Shown: positions 35,852 through 45,812, counted from the first letter of the stretch. The stretch: 64,000 bases of DNA from Aeromicrobium sp. Leaf350 (GCF_916858655.1 NZ_CAKASL010000002.1:248001-312000); one strand, 5' to 3'. Program-made: numbers and translations. Notes: generated from the sequence alone by a model not told the origin.

Positions 35852-36415
35852 ATGGGACTTCTGACCTTCAGCATCAACGTCACCCTCGACGGCTGCGTCG
35901 ACCACGAGGAGGGCATCGCCGACGACGAGACGCACGCCCTCTTCACCCGGCTGATGGACGAGAGCGGCGCCATGCTGTGGGGGCGCACCACGTACGAGAT
36001 GATGGAGGGCTACTGGCCGTCGGTCGCCCGGGGCGATGTCGACGCACCCCCGGCGCTGGTCGACTGGGCCGTCAAGCTGGAGGCCAAGCTGAAGTACGTC
36101 GTGTCATCGACACGGAGCGACTTCCCCTGGTCCGGTAGTCACCACCTCGACGGCGACCTCCGGACGGCGGTGCAGGACCTCAAGGACCGCACCCCTGGCG
36201 GGGTGCTCCTCGGCAGCGGCCTGCTCGCGACGGAGCTCGATCGCCTCGGCCTCGTCGACGAGTACCGGCTGCTGCTGCACCCCGTCGTCGCCGGCCACGG
36301 TCCGACGCTCTACCAGGGAGGGCTGCCCAGCAGTCGGCGCCTCGACCTCGTCTCGGCGCAGCCGCTCAGCAACGGTGCCGTGGCCCTCCACTACCGCCGG
36401 GCTGCTGCGGGCTGA
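35852..36415 (+). CDS. Dihydrofolate reductase-like protein (RibD C-terminal domain)
   Basis: 187 residues: LLTFSINVTLDGCVDHEEGI, MLWGRTTYEMMEGYWPSVA, GGVLLGSGLLATELDRLGLV and YRLLLHPVVAGHGPTLYQGG. This is the single-domain YyaP/YwjB type found widely in actinobacteria, likely an NADPH-dependent reductase of unknown substrate. Its promoter lies in the 112-bp gap shared with the flavin monooxygenase gene. Confidence 0.88.
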   Translation: MGLLTFSINVTLDGCVDHEEGIADDETHALFTRLMDESGAMLWGRTTYEMMEGYWPSVARGDVDAPPALVDWAVKLEAKLKYVVSSTRSDFPWSGSHHLDGDLRTAVQDLKDRTPGGVLLGSGLLATELDRLGLVDEYRLLLHPVVAGHGPTLYQGGLPSSRRLDLVSAQPLSNGAVALHYRRAAAG

Positions 36416-36493
36416 CTCGTAGGGCCTTCGACAGCTCGAGGCAGCGCAGGCGAGCGGAGGAGCGGTCGGACTCCTCGATGAGGGCGTGCAGCT

Positions 36494-37162
36494 TCAGCTC
36501 GCGGCCACGGCGGCGGCGAGGGCGTCGCTGAAGTCGCCGAAGGTGCGCGGCTGGAGGACATCACCGTCCAGGAACAGGCTCGGTGTGCCGCTGAGGCCGA
36601 GGGACTGGGCGTCCTGGAAGTCCGCCTCCACCCGGGCCGCGACGTCGTCGCTGGTGACGTCGCGGTCGTACTGGGCGAGGTCGAGCCCGAGCTCCTCCGC
36701 GTAGCTGCGGAACAGGGGCGACTGGTCGTCCTGGCTCTCACCCCAGATGGCCTGGTTCTCGAACAGCATCCGGTACATCGGTTCGAAGCTGCCCTGCCGT
36801 GCCGCCGCCTCCGCGGCGTGGGCGGCGTTGCGCGAGTTCAGGTGGCCGGGCAGGGGGAGGTAGCGGACGACGAACTCGACTTCGCCGGCGAAGTCCTCGC
36901 GCAGCTGCTCGATGGCGGGGTAGAGCGCGCCGCACGCCTCGCACTCGAAGTCGAGGAACTCGACGACGACCGGAGACCCGGCCGGTGCCTCCTGGAGCAC
37001 GTGGCTGTCGTCGCGGACGATGCGCGGGTCCGTGCTGCCGGTGGACTCCTGGACCTCGGGCTGGTCGCGGACCTCCAGGGCCACGAACACTCCCAGCACG
37101 AGGAGACTCAGGGCCACGAGCGAGGTCGTGATGGTGGTGCGGCGGGCGGTGGATGACGTCAT
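36494..37162 (-). CDS. DsbA-like thioredoxin-fold membrane-anchored protein
   Basis: 222 residues. One N-terminal transmembrane anchor (TTSLVALSLLVLGVFVALEV), then a DsbA/thioredoxin_4 domain with active site FECEACGAL (CxxC) and cis-Pro loop LSGTPSLFLDG. It probably oxidises or isomerises disulfides of exported proteins, or supports cytochrome assembly. The ATG at 37162 gives the anchor directly. Alone on its strand, 78 bp from the RibD-like gene. Confidence 0.9.
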   Translation of the reverse strand: MTSSTARRTTITTSLVALSLLVLGVFVALEVRDQPEVQESTGSTDPRIVRDDSHVLQEAPAGSPVVVEFLDFECEACGALYPAIEQLREDFAGEVEFVVRYLPLPGHLNSRNAAHAAEAAARQGSFEPMYRMLFENQAIWGESQDDQSPLFRSYAEELGLDLAQYDRDVTSDDVAARVEADFQDAQSLGLSGTPSLFLDGDVLQPRTFGDFSDALAAAVAAS

Positions 37163-37249
37163 GGACTCTCCTCGGGCGTCGACACCTTCAACGGCGCGGT
37201 CGTCGGCGGAGTTCCCGAGCGTCGTCGCTGCCGACCTCCGGGCGCCTGG

Positions 37250-38338
37250 TCAGCCCTTGCGCCAGGCTCCGCGCTCGTACTGGGGCGCGTACGGGGCGTC
37301 GGCGGGGGCGATGCCGAGCTCGTGCGCGGCGCGCAGCGGCCAGGAGGGCTCCCGGATCGCGACACGGGCGAGCATGATCGCGTCGGCGGAGCCGTCGTCG
37401 AGCACGGCCTGCGCCTGCGCGGGCTCGGTGATGAGGCCGACCGCGGAGACGGGGAGGTCGGCGCCCTTGCGGATATCGGCAGCGAACGGCACCTGGTAGC
37501 CCGGCTCGACGGTGATCTGCTGGTGCGCGACGGCGCCGCCGGAGGAGACGTCGACGAGGTCGACACCGTGCTCCTTCAGGACCGCGGCGAGGCGGGTCGA
37601 CTGCTCGACGTCCCAGCCGCCGTCGGCCCAGTCGGTGGCCGAGATGCGCACGAACAGGGGCTTGTCGTCGGGCCACACGGCGCGCACGGCGTCGACGACC
37701 TCGACGACGACGCGGGTGCGGTTCTCGAACGATCCGCCGTACTCGTCGGTGCGGTGGTTGGCGAGCGGCGAGACGAACTCGTGCAGCAGGTAGCCGTGGG
37801 CGGCGTGGACGTTGAGGACGTCGAAGCCGGCGCGGTCGGCGCGCACGGCGGCGTCGGCGAACGCCTGCACGAGGTCGGCGATCTGCGCGGTCGTCAGCTC
37901 GGTGGGCTCGTCGTATCCCTCGAACGCGGCGGCGGACGGCGCCTGGGTCTCCCAGCCGCCCTCGGCCTCCGGCACGGATCCGTCGCCGTCGGCGAACGGA
38001 GCGTACGTGCTGGCCTTGCGACCGGCGTGCGCGATCTGGATCGCGGCGAGTGCGCCCTGCGACTGGACGAAGCTCGCGACCCGCGCCCAGGCGTCGGCCT
38101 GATCGTCGTTCCAGATGCCGGCGTCCTCGGGGCTGATGCGCCCCTCGGGCACGACGGCGGCGGCCTCGGTCGTGACCAGCCCGAAGCCACCCGTCGCGTG
38201 TCGGCCGAGGTTGACCAGGTGCCAGTCGGTCGGCACGCCGTCCTGCTTCGGCACGGAGTACTGGCACATGGGGGAGAGCCAGATGCGGTTGCGGGCCGTG
38301 CGGCCGCGGAGGGTCAGGGGCTCGAAGAGGGAAGTCAC
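37250..38338 (-). CDS. Old yellow enzyme / NADH:flavin oxidoreductase (YqjM-like)
   Basis: 362 residues from GTG at 38338. FMN barrel: LFEPLTLRGRTARNRIWLSP, MCQYS (YqjM-type Cys-containing motif), IQIAHAGRKAS, HAAHGYLLHEFVSPLANHRT and DEYGGSFENRTR. It reduces C=C bonds of enones with NAD(P)H. The frame is open to 38458 but upstream residues are low-complexity and not family-like; no strong ribosome site marks the GTG. It diverges from pcaF, and the PcaR-type operator lies in between. Confidence 0.87.
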   Translation of the reverse strand: MTSLFEPLTLRGRTARNRIWLSPMCQYSVPKQDGVPTDWHLVNLGRHATGGFGLVTTEAAAVVPEGRISPEDAGIWNDDQADAWARVASFVQSQGALAAIQIAHAGRKASTYAPFADGDGSVPEAEGGWETQAPSAAAFEGYDEPTELTTAQIADLVQAFADAAVRADRAGFDVLNVHAAHGYLLHEFVSPLANHRTDEYGGSFENRTRVVVEVVDAVRAVWPDDKPLFVRISATDWADGGWDVEQSTRLAAVLKEHGVDLVDVSSGGAVAHQQITVEPGYQVPFAADIRKGADLPVSAVGLITEPAQAQAVLDDGSADAIMLARVAIREPSWPLRAAHELGIAPADAPYAPQYERGAWRKG

Positions 38339-38422
38339 GTCGGGGTCAACCGGCGGCGGGGCGGGACGATTCCGAGAGGAGGGCCTCGCAGGGTTGTCGG
38401 TTCGGTCACTCCCGCGTAGGCT

Positions 38423-38456
38423 GTTCGCATGATGAACGCTCGTTCGCATCACGAAC
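38423..38456. promoter_or_regulatory. Double palindromic operator upstream of pcaF (IclR/PcaR type)
   Basis: Two tandem palindromes, GTTCGCATGATGAAC (38423-38437) and GTTCGCATCACGAAC (38442-38456), 19 bp apart centre to centre (about two helical turns). The second ends 10 bp before the pcaF ATG. GTTCG-type palindromes are known for PcaU/PobR/PcaR IclR regulators, and an IclR gene ends this operon. Position over the start region suggests repression or tight control of both oye and pcaF. Confidence 0.7.
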
Positions 38457-38466
38457 ACGAGGAACG

Positions 38467-39647
<1,181 letters not shown>

Positions 39648-39651
<4 letters not shown>

Positions 39652-40334
39652 GCCGCACCGCGTTCCACGACGACGCCGACGCCGCGGTCGCAGGCGTGCG
39701 TGACGGTGACACGGTGCTGGTCGGCGGCTTCGGCATGGCCGGCATGCCCGTGACGCTGATCGACGCGCTGATCCGCCACGGCGCCGCGGACCTGACGGTC
39801 GTCAGCAACAACGCCGGCAACGGCGACACCGGTCTCGCAGCCCTGCTCAAGGCCGGCCGCGTGCGCAAGGTCGTCTGCTCGTTCCCTCGCCAGAGCGACT
39901 CGTACGTCTTCGACGAGCTCTACCGCTCCGGCGCCCTGGAGCTCGAGGTCGTGCCCCAGGGCAACCTCGCCGAGCGCATGCGCGCCGCGGGAGCCGGCAT
40001 CGGGGCGTTCTTCAGCCCGACCGGCGTCGGCACGCCCCTGGCCGAGGGCAAGGAGACCCGGACGATCGACGGCCGCGACTACGTGCTCGAGCTGCCCATC
40101 AAGGGCGACGTCGCCCTGATCGCCGCCCATCGCGCCGACCGGACGGGCAACCTCGTCTACCGCAAGACGGCCCGCAACTTCGGTCCGGTCATGGCGACCG
40201 CCGCGGCGAGCACGATCGTGGAGGTGCGGGCCGTCGTCGAGACCGGTGCCCTCGATCCCGAGAACGTCGTGACGCCCGGCATCTACGTCGACCACGTCCT
40301 CGACCTCGCCGCGATCCGGGAGGCCGTTGCATGA
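39648..40334 (+). CDS. pcaI: 3-oxoadipate CoA-transferase subunit A
   Basis: 228 residues, class I CoA-transferase alpha subunit: GDTVLVGGFGMAGMPVTLID, VVSNNAGNGDTGLAALLKAG, IGAFFSPTGVGTPLAEGKET and NLVYRKTARNFGPVMATAA. It forms the transferase with the next gene product and moves CoA from succinyl-CoA to beta-ketoadipate. Starts within the stop of pcaF (ATGA). A succinyl-CoA:acetoacetate transferase is the alternative. Confidence 0.83.
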
Positions 40335-41005
40335 CCACCACCAGCACGATCGAGCACACCGACCGGGAGCCGCTCTCGAAGCACGAGATCGCAGCGATCA
40401 TCGCGCGTGACATCCCGAGCGGGTCGTACGTCAACCTCGGCATCGGGCAGCCCACGCTCGTGGCCGACCATCTCGACGCCGACAGCGGCGTCGTGCTGCA
40501 CACCGAGAACGGCATGCTCGGCATGGGCCGCGCCGCCGAGGGCGACGAGATCGACCCCGACCTGACCAACGCCGGCAAGGTCCCGGTCGTCGAGACGCCC
40601 GGGTGCTCGTACTTCCACCACGCCGACTCGTTCGCGATGATGCGCGGCGGCCACCTCGACGTCTGCGTCCTCGGTGCCTTCCAGGTCTCCGAGCACGGCG
40701 ATCTCGCCAACTGGCACACCGGCGCCCCCGACGCGATCCCCGCGGTGGGTGGCGCGATGGACCTCGCGATCGGCGCCAAGGACGTGCTCGTGATGATGAC
40801 GCTGTTCGCGAAGGACGGCTCCTCCAAGCTCGTGCCGTCGTGCACCTACCCGCTCACCGGGGTGGGTTGCGTGAGCCGCGTCTACACCGATCTCGCGCTG
40901 TTCGAGGTCGGCCCCGACGGCGTCACGGTGCTCGAGACCTGGAGCCTCACGGTCGACGAGCTGGCCGAACGCCTCGACGTCCCGCTCCGCCGGGCCAAGG
41001 GCTGA
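40331..41005 (+). CDS. pcaJ: 3-oxoadipate CoA-transferase subunit B
   Basis: 224 residues, class I CoA-transferase beta subunit. The active-site Glu is in LHTENGMLGMGRA; GSYVNLGIGQPTLVADHL is the N-terminal glycine-rich segment. It overlaps pcaI by ATGA. The pcaGHBCDL genes that make beta-ketoadipate are not in this window, so the operon handles only the last two steps here. Confidence 0.83.
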   Translation: MTTTSTIEHTDREPLSKHEIAAIIARDIPSGSYVNLGIGQPTLVADHLDADSGVVLHTENGMLGMGRAAEGDEIDPDLTNAGKVPVVETPGCSYFHHADSFAMMRGGHLDVCVLGAFQVSEHGDLANWHTGAPDAIPAVGGAMDLAIGAKDVLVMMTLFAKDGSSKLVPSCTYPLTGVGCVSRVYTDLALFEVGPDGVTVLETWSLTVDELAERLDVPLRRAKG

Positions 41006-41013
41006 CGGTCACT

Positions 41014-41787
41014 ATGCTCGAGCGCGTGGAGCGACCGGCGGCGAGCGACCAGTTCGTCCAGTCGCTCGCCCGCGGGCTCGACGTCATCCGCGCGTTCGAC
41101 GCCGACCGTCCGCGCATGACCCTCAGCGAGGTCGCCTCCACCACGGGTCTGAGCCGGGCGGCGGCTCGCCGGTTCCTGCTGACGCTGGTCGAGCTCGGGT
41201 ACGTGCGGTCGGACGGACGCGAGTTCGCGCTGACCCCGCAGGTGCTTCGTCTCGGCACGGCCTACCTCTCGGGTCTCGGCCTCCCCGAGATCGCCCAGCC
41301 GCACCTCCAGGTGCTCACCGCACGCGTGGGGGAGTCGTCGTCGGTCGCCGTGCTCGACGGTGCCGAGATCGTCTACGTGGCCCGTGCCGCCACCCGCAGC
41401 ATCATGAGCGTGGGCATCACCGTCGGCACGCGGTTCCCGGCGCACGCGACCTCGATGGGCCGTGTGCTGCTCGCCGCGCTCCCGCCCGCCGAGCTCGACG
41501 TCTACTTCGCCGGGGCCGACCTCTCGGGCACGGCCGAGCGCCCCGCCGGCGACGAGGCTGCTGTCCGCGATGCGCTGCGCGTCGCGGCCGAGCAGGGCTG
41601 GGCCGCGACGGACCAGGAGCTGGCACCCGGCCTGCGCTCGGTCGCCGCACCGATCCGTCGCGGGTCCGAGGTCGTCGCCGCCGTCAACGTCTCCTCGACC
41701 ACGGCGCACGACCCCGCCGCCGAGTACCTCGAGCACCTGCTCGCGGCCGCCGCGTCCATCACGTCGGACCTGGCGAGCACGACCTGA
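41014..41787 (+). CDS. pcaR: IclR family regulator of the beta-ketoadipate operon (PcaR-like)
   Basis: 257 residues. HTH: FVQSLARGLDVIRAFDADRP, then LSRAAARRFLLTLVELGYVR; effector domain: VGITVGTRFPAHATSMGRVL and LAPGLRSVAAPIRRGSEVVA. The LARGLDVIxxF start and linkage to pcaFIJ are typical of PcaR/PobR/CatR-type IclR proteins that respond to beta-ketoadipate or related acids. It starts 8 bp after pcaJ. Confidence 0.82.
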   Translation: MLERVERPAASDQFVQSLARGLDVIRAFDADRPRMTLSEVASTTGLSRAAARRFLLTLVELGYVRSDGREFALTPQVLRLGTAYLSGLGLPEIAQPHLQVLTARVGESSSVAVLDGAEIVYVARAATRSIMSVGITVGTRFPAHATSMGRVLLAALPPAELDVYFAGADLSGTAERPAGDEAAVRDALRVAAEQGWAATDQELAPGLRSVAAPIRRGSEVVAAVNVSSTTAHDPAAEYLEHLLAAAASITSDLASTT

Positions 41788-41852
41788 GCCCAGGGCCGTG
41801 GTGACGCAGTGCTCGACGCGCGGCAGGGCACGATCGGGCGGATGCTGTCCGG

Positions 41853-42080
41853 GTGAACATCAGTGCCCCAGAGTCGGTCGAGGTCAGGTATCGATACGCA
41901 CGAGCCGGCGCCGCGATACTCGCCGTCGTCCTGCTCCTGGTCGCGTGGTGGGGGTACGGCTCCGGACCCTGGTGGGCGCTCGCGGTGGGCGTCAGTGGCC
42001 TCCCGGTCAGCATCGCGTGTGCGATCTACCTTCGACCCGCCAAGCCGCGCCGCCGTCGCGGGGCCGCACGGCGATCGTGA
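41853..42080 (+). CDS. Small membrane protein, unknown
   Basis: 75 residues from GTG at 41853. Two hydrophobic segments (GAAILAVVLLLVAWWGYG and WWALAVGVSGLPVSIACAIY) and a strongly basic C-terminus (RPAKPRRRRGAARRS). No family recognised. It stands alone between pcaR and the convergent ANTAR gene. Confidence 0.5.
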   Translation: MNISAPESVEVRYRYARAGAAILAVVLLLVAWWGYGSGPWWALAVGVSGLPVSIACAIYLRPAKPRRRRGAARRS

Positions 42081-42093
42081 CGGCGAGAAGGTC

Positions 42094-42780
42094 CTACTCG
42101 CCGAACGTGGCCTCGGGCCCGCTGACCACGATCGCGCGACAGATGTCGACCAGCTTGCGGTTCCGGTCCTGCGAGGCACGGGTGAGGATCGCGAAGGACT
42201 GGTCGGCGGTGACGCCGAAGCGCTGCATGAGCCGGCCCTGCGCCTGTCCGATGACGAGTCGGTTCGCCAGCGCGGCCTGAAGGTTCTCGGTGTTCTTGAC
42301 GGAGGCGATCGCGGCGGAGACCTGCGAGGCGAACACGTACGCGGCGTCACGGTCGGTGGGTGAGAACCCGTCGACCTCCTCGGAGTAGAAGCTCATGGTC
42401 CCGTAGGTCCGCTCGCCGACGTAGAGCTGGATGCCGATCATGCTGCGGAGCTCGAGGTCGTAGGTCTTGGGTCCCCAGACGGGCCAGCGCTCGTCGTCGC
42501 TGAGGTCGGCGACGTAGATGATCTCGGAGTCGCCCAGGGCGTCGAGGATGGGTCCCTCGTTCAGCTCCCGCTGCATCTCCGCGCTGCGGCGGACGGCGTC
42601 GCTCGTGGTGGCGATGGTGACGAACGACTTCTTGTTCTCGACGACGGAGATCTCTGAGCACTCGCATCCCGCGATCAGCTGGGTCGCCGCCTCGACCGCG
42701 TACTGCATCGTCTCCTCCAACGTTCCGGCGCCGCTGAGGCCGCGAGGAACATCACCGAACCGATCCCGAAAGCTGTCCAT
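42094..42780 (-). CDS. GAF and ANTAR domain RNA-binding regulator
   Basis: 228 residues. GAF-type sensor (residues about 20-160, with ECSEISVVENKKSFVTIATT and LRSMIGIQLYVGERTYGTMS), then ANTAR (LQAALANRLVIGQAQGRLMQ to the C-terminus). ANTAR proteins bind paired hairpins in nascent RNA and prevent termination. The GAF domain may sense a small molecule. Transcribed on its own, 30 bp downstream of the stop of the MpaB-like gene on the same strand, possibly as a last operon member. Confidence 0.87.
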   Translation of the reverse strand: MDSFRDRFGDVPRGLSGAGTLEETMQYAVEAATQLIAGCECSEISVVENKKSFVTIATTSDAVRRSAEMQRELNEGPILDALGDSEIIYVADLSDDERWPVWGPKTYDLELRSMIGIQLYVGERTYGTMSFYSEEVDGFSPTDRDAAYVFASQVSAAIASVKNTENLQAALANRLVIGQAQGRLMQRFGVTADQSFAILTRASQDRNRKLVDICRAIVVSGPEATFGE

Positions 42781-42810
42781 GAGGCGGCACTTTAGAACAC
42801 GATCTCGCGA

Positions 42811-43710
42811 TCAGCGATGCGACCTGCTCCGGGTCGCGCCCTGGGTGGGGTGACGCTGGTATCCCACGTCCTCGGGCGGCCGCTCGCCGTAGCGGGCGGT
42901 ACCGAAGTCCTGTGCCATCGAGCGCTCGGCCGGGACACGGCGAACGTCCACGGTGAGGGCGTAGAGGCGGAGGGCCACGCGGACGAGCGAGGTGACGACG
43001 ATCGAGGGGGCGGGGAGCTCGTGCACCTCCCGCAGTCGGGGTGGGCAGAGGGCGGCGATGATCTGTCCGTCCCAGCGGCGCAGGGCTCGCGGGAGGCACC
43101 GTTCGCCGAAGCCGGTGACGAGCGCGGTCGCGATCTCCCGGCCGTCATGGGTGGTCGCGTACTCGGTCGCCTCGTAGTCGGCGGCCCAGGCCCGGAGGTC
43201 CTCGCGAGTGTCCGGGATGTCGGTCAGGTGCTGGTGCTCGGCCACGGAGCGCCAGAACTGCCAGTGGGCCTCGAGCTCTGACGGCGAGAAGAGGGTGATG
43301 CCCGCACGTGCGGTGATGGCTTCGGCGTCGAGCGCGAGGGTGGCCAAGGTGTAGAGGGAGTCGCTGTTGCGAAGTGGGAAGTGGGCGTGGATCCGGTTGA
43401 GGCGCTCGATCCACTCCCGTCCGGTCGGCGAGCCCGGGCCGTGGTCGAGGAGCTGGCCGAAGAACACGAGCGTGTCGTCGTTGCGCCGGATCGTCTCGAC
43501 GACGATGTCGCCGGTGCCACGGCGATACAGGATCCGGGCCATTGTCGGCACCGCGACCTGCTTCATGAAGGCGACCGTGAACAGCGCGTACACCAGCGTC
43601 GGATGCCCGTGCAGGGTCACGAGGGAGAGTCGGGCGATCTCGTCGGCGTCGCGGTCGGGGTCGAGGGCAGCGATTCGGCGCCGGAGCCCTCGGCCGGAGA
43701 GGCGCGTCAC
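42811..43710 (-). CDS. MpaB/DUF2236-family oxygenase
   Basis: 299 residues from GTG at 43710, overlapping the stop of the Ldi-like gene. It has the family's conserved core: TLHGHPTLVYALFTVAFMKQ, ILYRRGTGDIVVETIRRNDD, HAHFPLRNSDSLYTLATL and FSPSELEAHWQFWRSVAEHQ. The DUF2236 family includes fungal MpaB' (oxidative cleavage of a terpenoid chain) and the haem-containing latex-clearing protein Lcp. Conserved His residues could bind haem. With the dehydratase-like partner this points to oxidative handling of an isoprenoid-like compound, which is inference. Confidence 0.78.
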   Translation of the reverse strand: MTRLSGRGLRRRIAALDPDRDADEIARLSLVTLHGHPTLVYALFTVAFMKQVAVPTMARILYRRGTGDIVVETIRRNDDTLVFFGQLLDHGPGSPTGREWIERLNRIHAHFPLRNSDSLYTLATLALDAEAITARAGITLFSPSELEAHWQFWRSVAEHQHLTDIPDTREDLRAWAADYEATEYATTHDGREIATALVTGFGERCLPRALRRWDGQIIAALCPPRLREVHELPAPSIVVTSLVRVALRLYALTVDVRRVPAERSMAQDFGTARYGERPPEDVGYQRHPTQGATRSRSHR

Positions 43711-45635
43711 GATGCCGGCTCCACCGTGAGCTCGGTCCGACCGCCGAGGTCGACGTCGAGCACGACCGTGCCCTGGTCGTCAGCGACGACCTCGGTCGGG
43801 GTGGCGCCGCGGACGAGGTAGCGGGCACCTGCGCGGAGCCGGTCGACCTGGACGCGGGTGCGCACCGGTCCGTCGCCGGGCAGCAGCACGCAGTCCAGCG
43901 CCCGGCCATCGGTCACGGCCTTGGCCACGAGCACGTCCGGGTAGGTGGCCTCGGCGAGCCGGGGGCCGGTCTGCCACGTCTCGGGCAGGCCGTGGCGGAC
44001 GAGGTCGCGCACTCCGGCGTGACGTCCGAACCGGGCCATGAGCGCGTAGAGGTTTCCCTGCGTCGAGACACCGGTGTAGCGGGCAGCGCCGCCGGAGCGC
44101 TCGATCGACTCGTCCTGGTCGAGGTGGTGCAGGACGCTGGCGGCGACCTGCTCGTCGCCGATCTCGCGGGCAGCCATCGCCAGCAGGATCTGACCGAAGG
44201 TGGCCTTGCCGAACACGTACGACCCCGAGTCGCACCGGTTGGCCAGGCTGGGCGGAAGCGAGAAGCGGCCGTCGTCCTCCTGCAGGACGGTCTCGCGCAT
44301 GAGCCACCACGAGCGGTGGGCGAGGTCCGGCATCGTCGGGTGCATCCAGTAGGTCGTGGGCAGCCACACGCCGTCGCCGGACCAGGGACTCCACGACAGT
44401 CCGAGGGTCTCCGACCGCACGCCGATGACCCGTCCGTCGGGACGGTGGAACTCCTCGAGGTAGGCGTGCCGGATCCGGTCCTGGAGCTCGTCGAAGTAGG
44501 TCGTGCCGCGCAGGCGGTCGTGCAGCGCCAGGGTGTTCACGCCGAAGGTGTTGCACACGGGGTAGATCCACCGCGGCTCGCAGGAGTACAGCGTGTACTC
44601 CGAGCGCTCCATGTTGCGCCGGATCGATGACGCGAGGGAGCCGAACTCGTAGGCGTACTCCTCCTGGTCGGACCAGCGGTACGTGAGGGAGCCGGGCCGG
44701 GAGAACCGGTCGTCGGAGAGCGTCTCGAACATGCCGACCGAGGCGCCCTGCCAGCCCGTGAGCATGATGTTGTCGTCGTTCTCGACCGGGTCGCGGCCGA
44801 GCGAGAACCGCCCCCAGGCGTTCTCCAGTGCCCAGTAGCCCCACACGCGACGGTCGCTCATCTTGGCGATGGAACGAGCGTGGGCCTCGGTCAGGTAGCC
44901 ACCGAACGCCGGCGTGTAGTTGTACTGGAACGCCGACAGGGCGTAGCCGAGGATGCACAGCTGGTACCGCAGGGCCGCCTCGCGGAACTGGTCGCGACGG
45001 TCGAACCCGGCGAACTCGTCGAGCGGCTGGAGCGCGAGGTCGAGGGCGAACCTCAGTCGCGTCAGGTCGTCGGGCGAGGCTTCCCGGACGGGCAGGGTGG
45101 TCTGCGAGGGGATCGTCGCGACGGAGAACGACTGCGTGGCGAGGCGCTCGTTGAGCCGCCCGGCTCGGTGGAGTCGTCGGCAGTGCCGGACGGCGTGCCC
45201 GACGTACGAGGCGAGGACCAGTGCCGGGAGCGACGCCGCCACCAGCACGAGGCCCACGCCGCTCGCCTCGCCGTGACTGACGAACGACACGACGACCACG
45301 TCGAGCACCCACGCGGCCAGGGGAGCGGCGAACGCGCCGATCATCCACCACAGCAGGACGCAGACGGCGAAGCCGGCCAGCACCACGGCGGCGTGCAGGA
45401 CGTGTCCGTGTGCCAGGTGTGCGCCGCCCGGGAGGTACAGGCTCGCGCCGATGTCGACCAGCGGTTGCCGGCCGGTGGCGACCATGCCGGTGGCGACGGT
45501 CCAGACGACGGCGTACAGGCCGAGCATCCGACCCATGGCGCGACGCGTGACGGGGGAGAGGGTCGGAGCGTGATCGTCCAGGGGTGGTGCCGATACCGGC
45601 TGAGTCTGCACACGGTCCAGGGAGGGTGCGGTCAT
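43707..45635 (-). CDS. Membrane-anchored linalool dehydratase/isomerase-like protein
   Basis: 642 residues from ATG at 45635. The first about 150 hold four predicted transmembrane helices. Residues about 190-560 match the alpha/alpha-barrel of Castellaniella linalool dehydratase/isomerase (Ldi) as I recall it: SIAKMSDRRVWGYW aligns with the Ldi KM..RVWGDW region; Met291 in NIMLTGW corresponds to Met125; Cys352 and Cys361 in SCEPRWIYPVCN have the spacing of Cys171/Cys180; HDRLRGTTY follows as in Ldi. The Ldi active-site His129 position is Trp295 here. Ldi is a soluble periplasmic enzyme, so the membrane fusion is different. Both ends overlap neighbouring genes. Confidence 0.8.
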   Translation of the reverse strand: MTAPSLDRVQTQPVSAPPLDDHAPTLSPVTRRAMGRMLGLYAVVWTVATGMVATGRQPLVDIGASLYLPGGAHLAHGHVLHAAVVLAGFAVCVLLWWMIGAFAAPLAAWVLDVVVVSFVSHGEASGVGLVLVAASLPALVLASYVGHAVRHCRRLHRAGRLNERLATQSFSVATIPSQTTLPVREASPDDLTRLRFALDLALQPLDEFAGFDRRDQFREAALRYQLCILGYALSAFQYNYTPAFGGYLTEAHARSIAKMSDRRVWGYWALENAWGRFSLGRDPVENDDNIMLTGWQGASVGMFETLSDDRFSRPGSLTYRWSDQEEYAYEFGSLASSIRRNMERSEYTLYSCEPRWIYPVCNTFGVNTLALHDRLRGTTYFDELQDRIRHAYLEEFHRPDGRVIGVRSETLGLSWSPWSGDGVWLPTTYWMHPTMPDLAHRSWWLMRETVLQEDDGRFSLPPSLANRCDSGSYVFGKATFGQILLAMAAREIGDEQVAASVLHHLDQDESIERSGGAARYTGVSTQGNLYALMARFGRHAGVRDLVRHGLPETWQTGPRLAEATYPDVLVAKAVTDGRALDCVLLPGDGPVRTRVQVDRLRAGARYLVRGATPTEVVADDQGTVVLDVDLGGRTELTVEPAS

Positions 45636-45802
45636 CGCGCCGCCACCCGTCCGGTGTCGGTCGGCACGACGTCGTACCGCGCGGGCGGGGGCATGGTGCC
45701 CTCGGGCGGAGCGACGTCGCGGCCTCGGATCCAGGCCCACGGGCGACGGGTCACCTTGCCGAACGCGGCGAGAACGGCGATCGCGGCGATGCAGCACACC
45801 AT
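45632..45802 (-). CDS. 56-residue membrane peptide, first gene of the Ldi-like operon
   Basis: ATG at 45802 after TTGGAG; the stop TGA overlaps the Ldi-like ATG (ATGA). The peptide starts MVCCIAAIAVLAAFGKVTRR (one hydrophobic segment with two adjacent Cys and a basic stop-transfer), continues PWAWIRGRDVAPPEGTMPPP and ends RYDVVPTDTGRVAAR. No family recognised. Good ribosome site, translational coupling and location just after the TetR operator argue for a real gene. It could be an anchor or assembly factor. Confidence 0.65.
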   Translation of the reverse strand: MVCCIAAIAVLAAFGKVTRRPWAWIRGRDVAPPEGTMPPPARYDVVPTDTGRVAAR

Positions 45803-45812
45803 GGGAGCTCCA

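Noticed and set aside
36416-36493. Small gene between the RibD-like and DsbA-like genes
   Set aside because: Only 78 bp, no start with a ribosome site and no hairpin.
42117-42235. ANTAR-type paired hairpins near the ANTAR gene itself
   Set aside because: No pair of short stems with the expected hexaloop spacing was visible beside the gene; the twin hairpins at 50.8 kb are raised only as a possible target.
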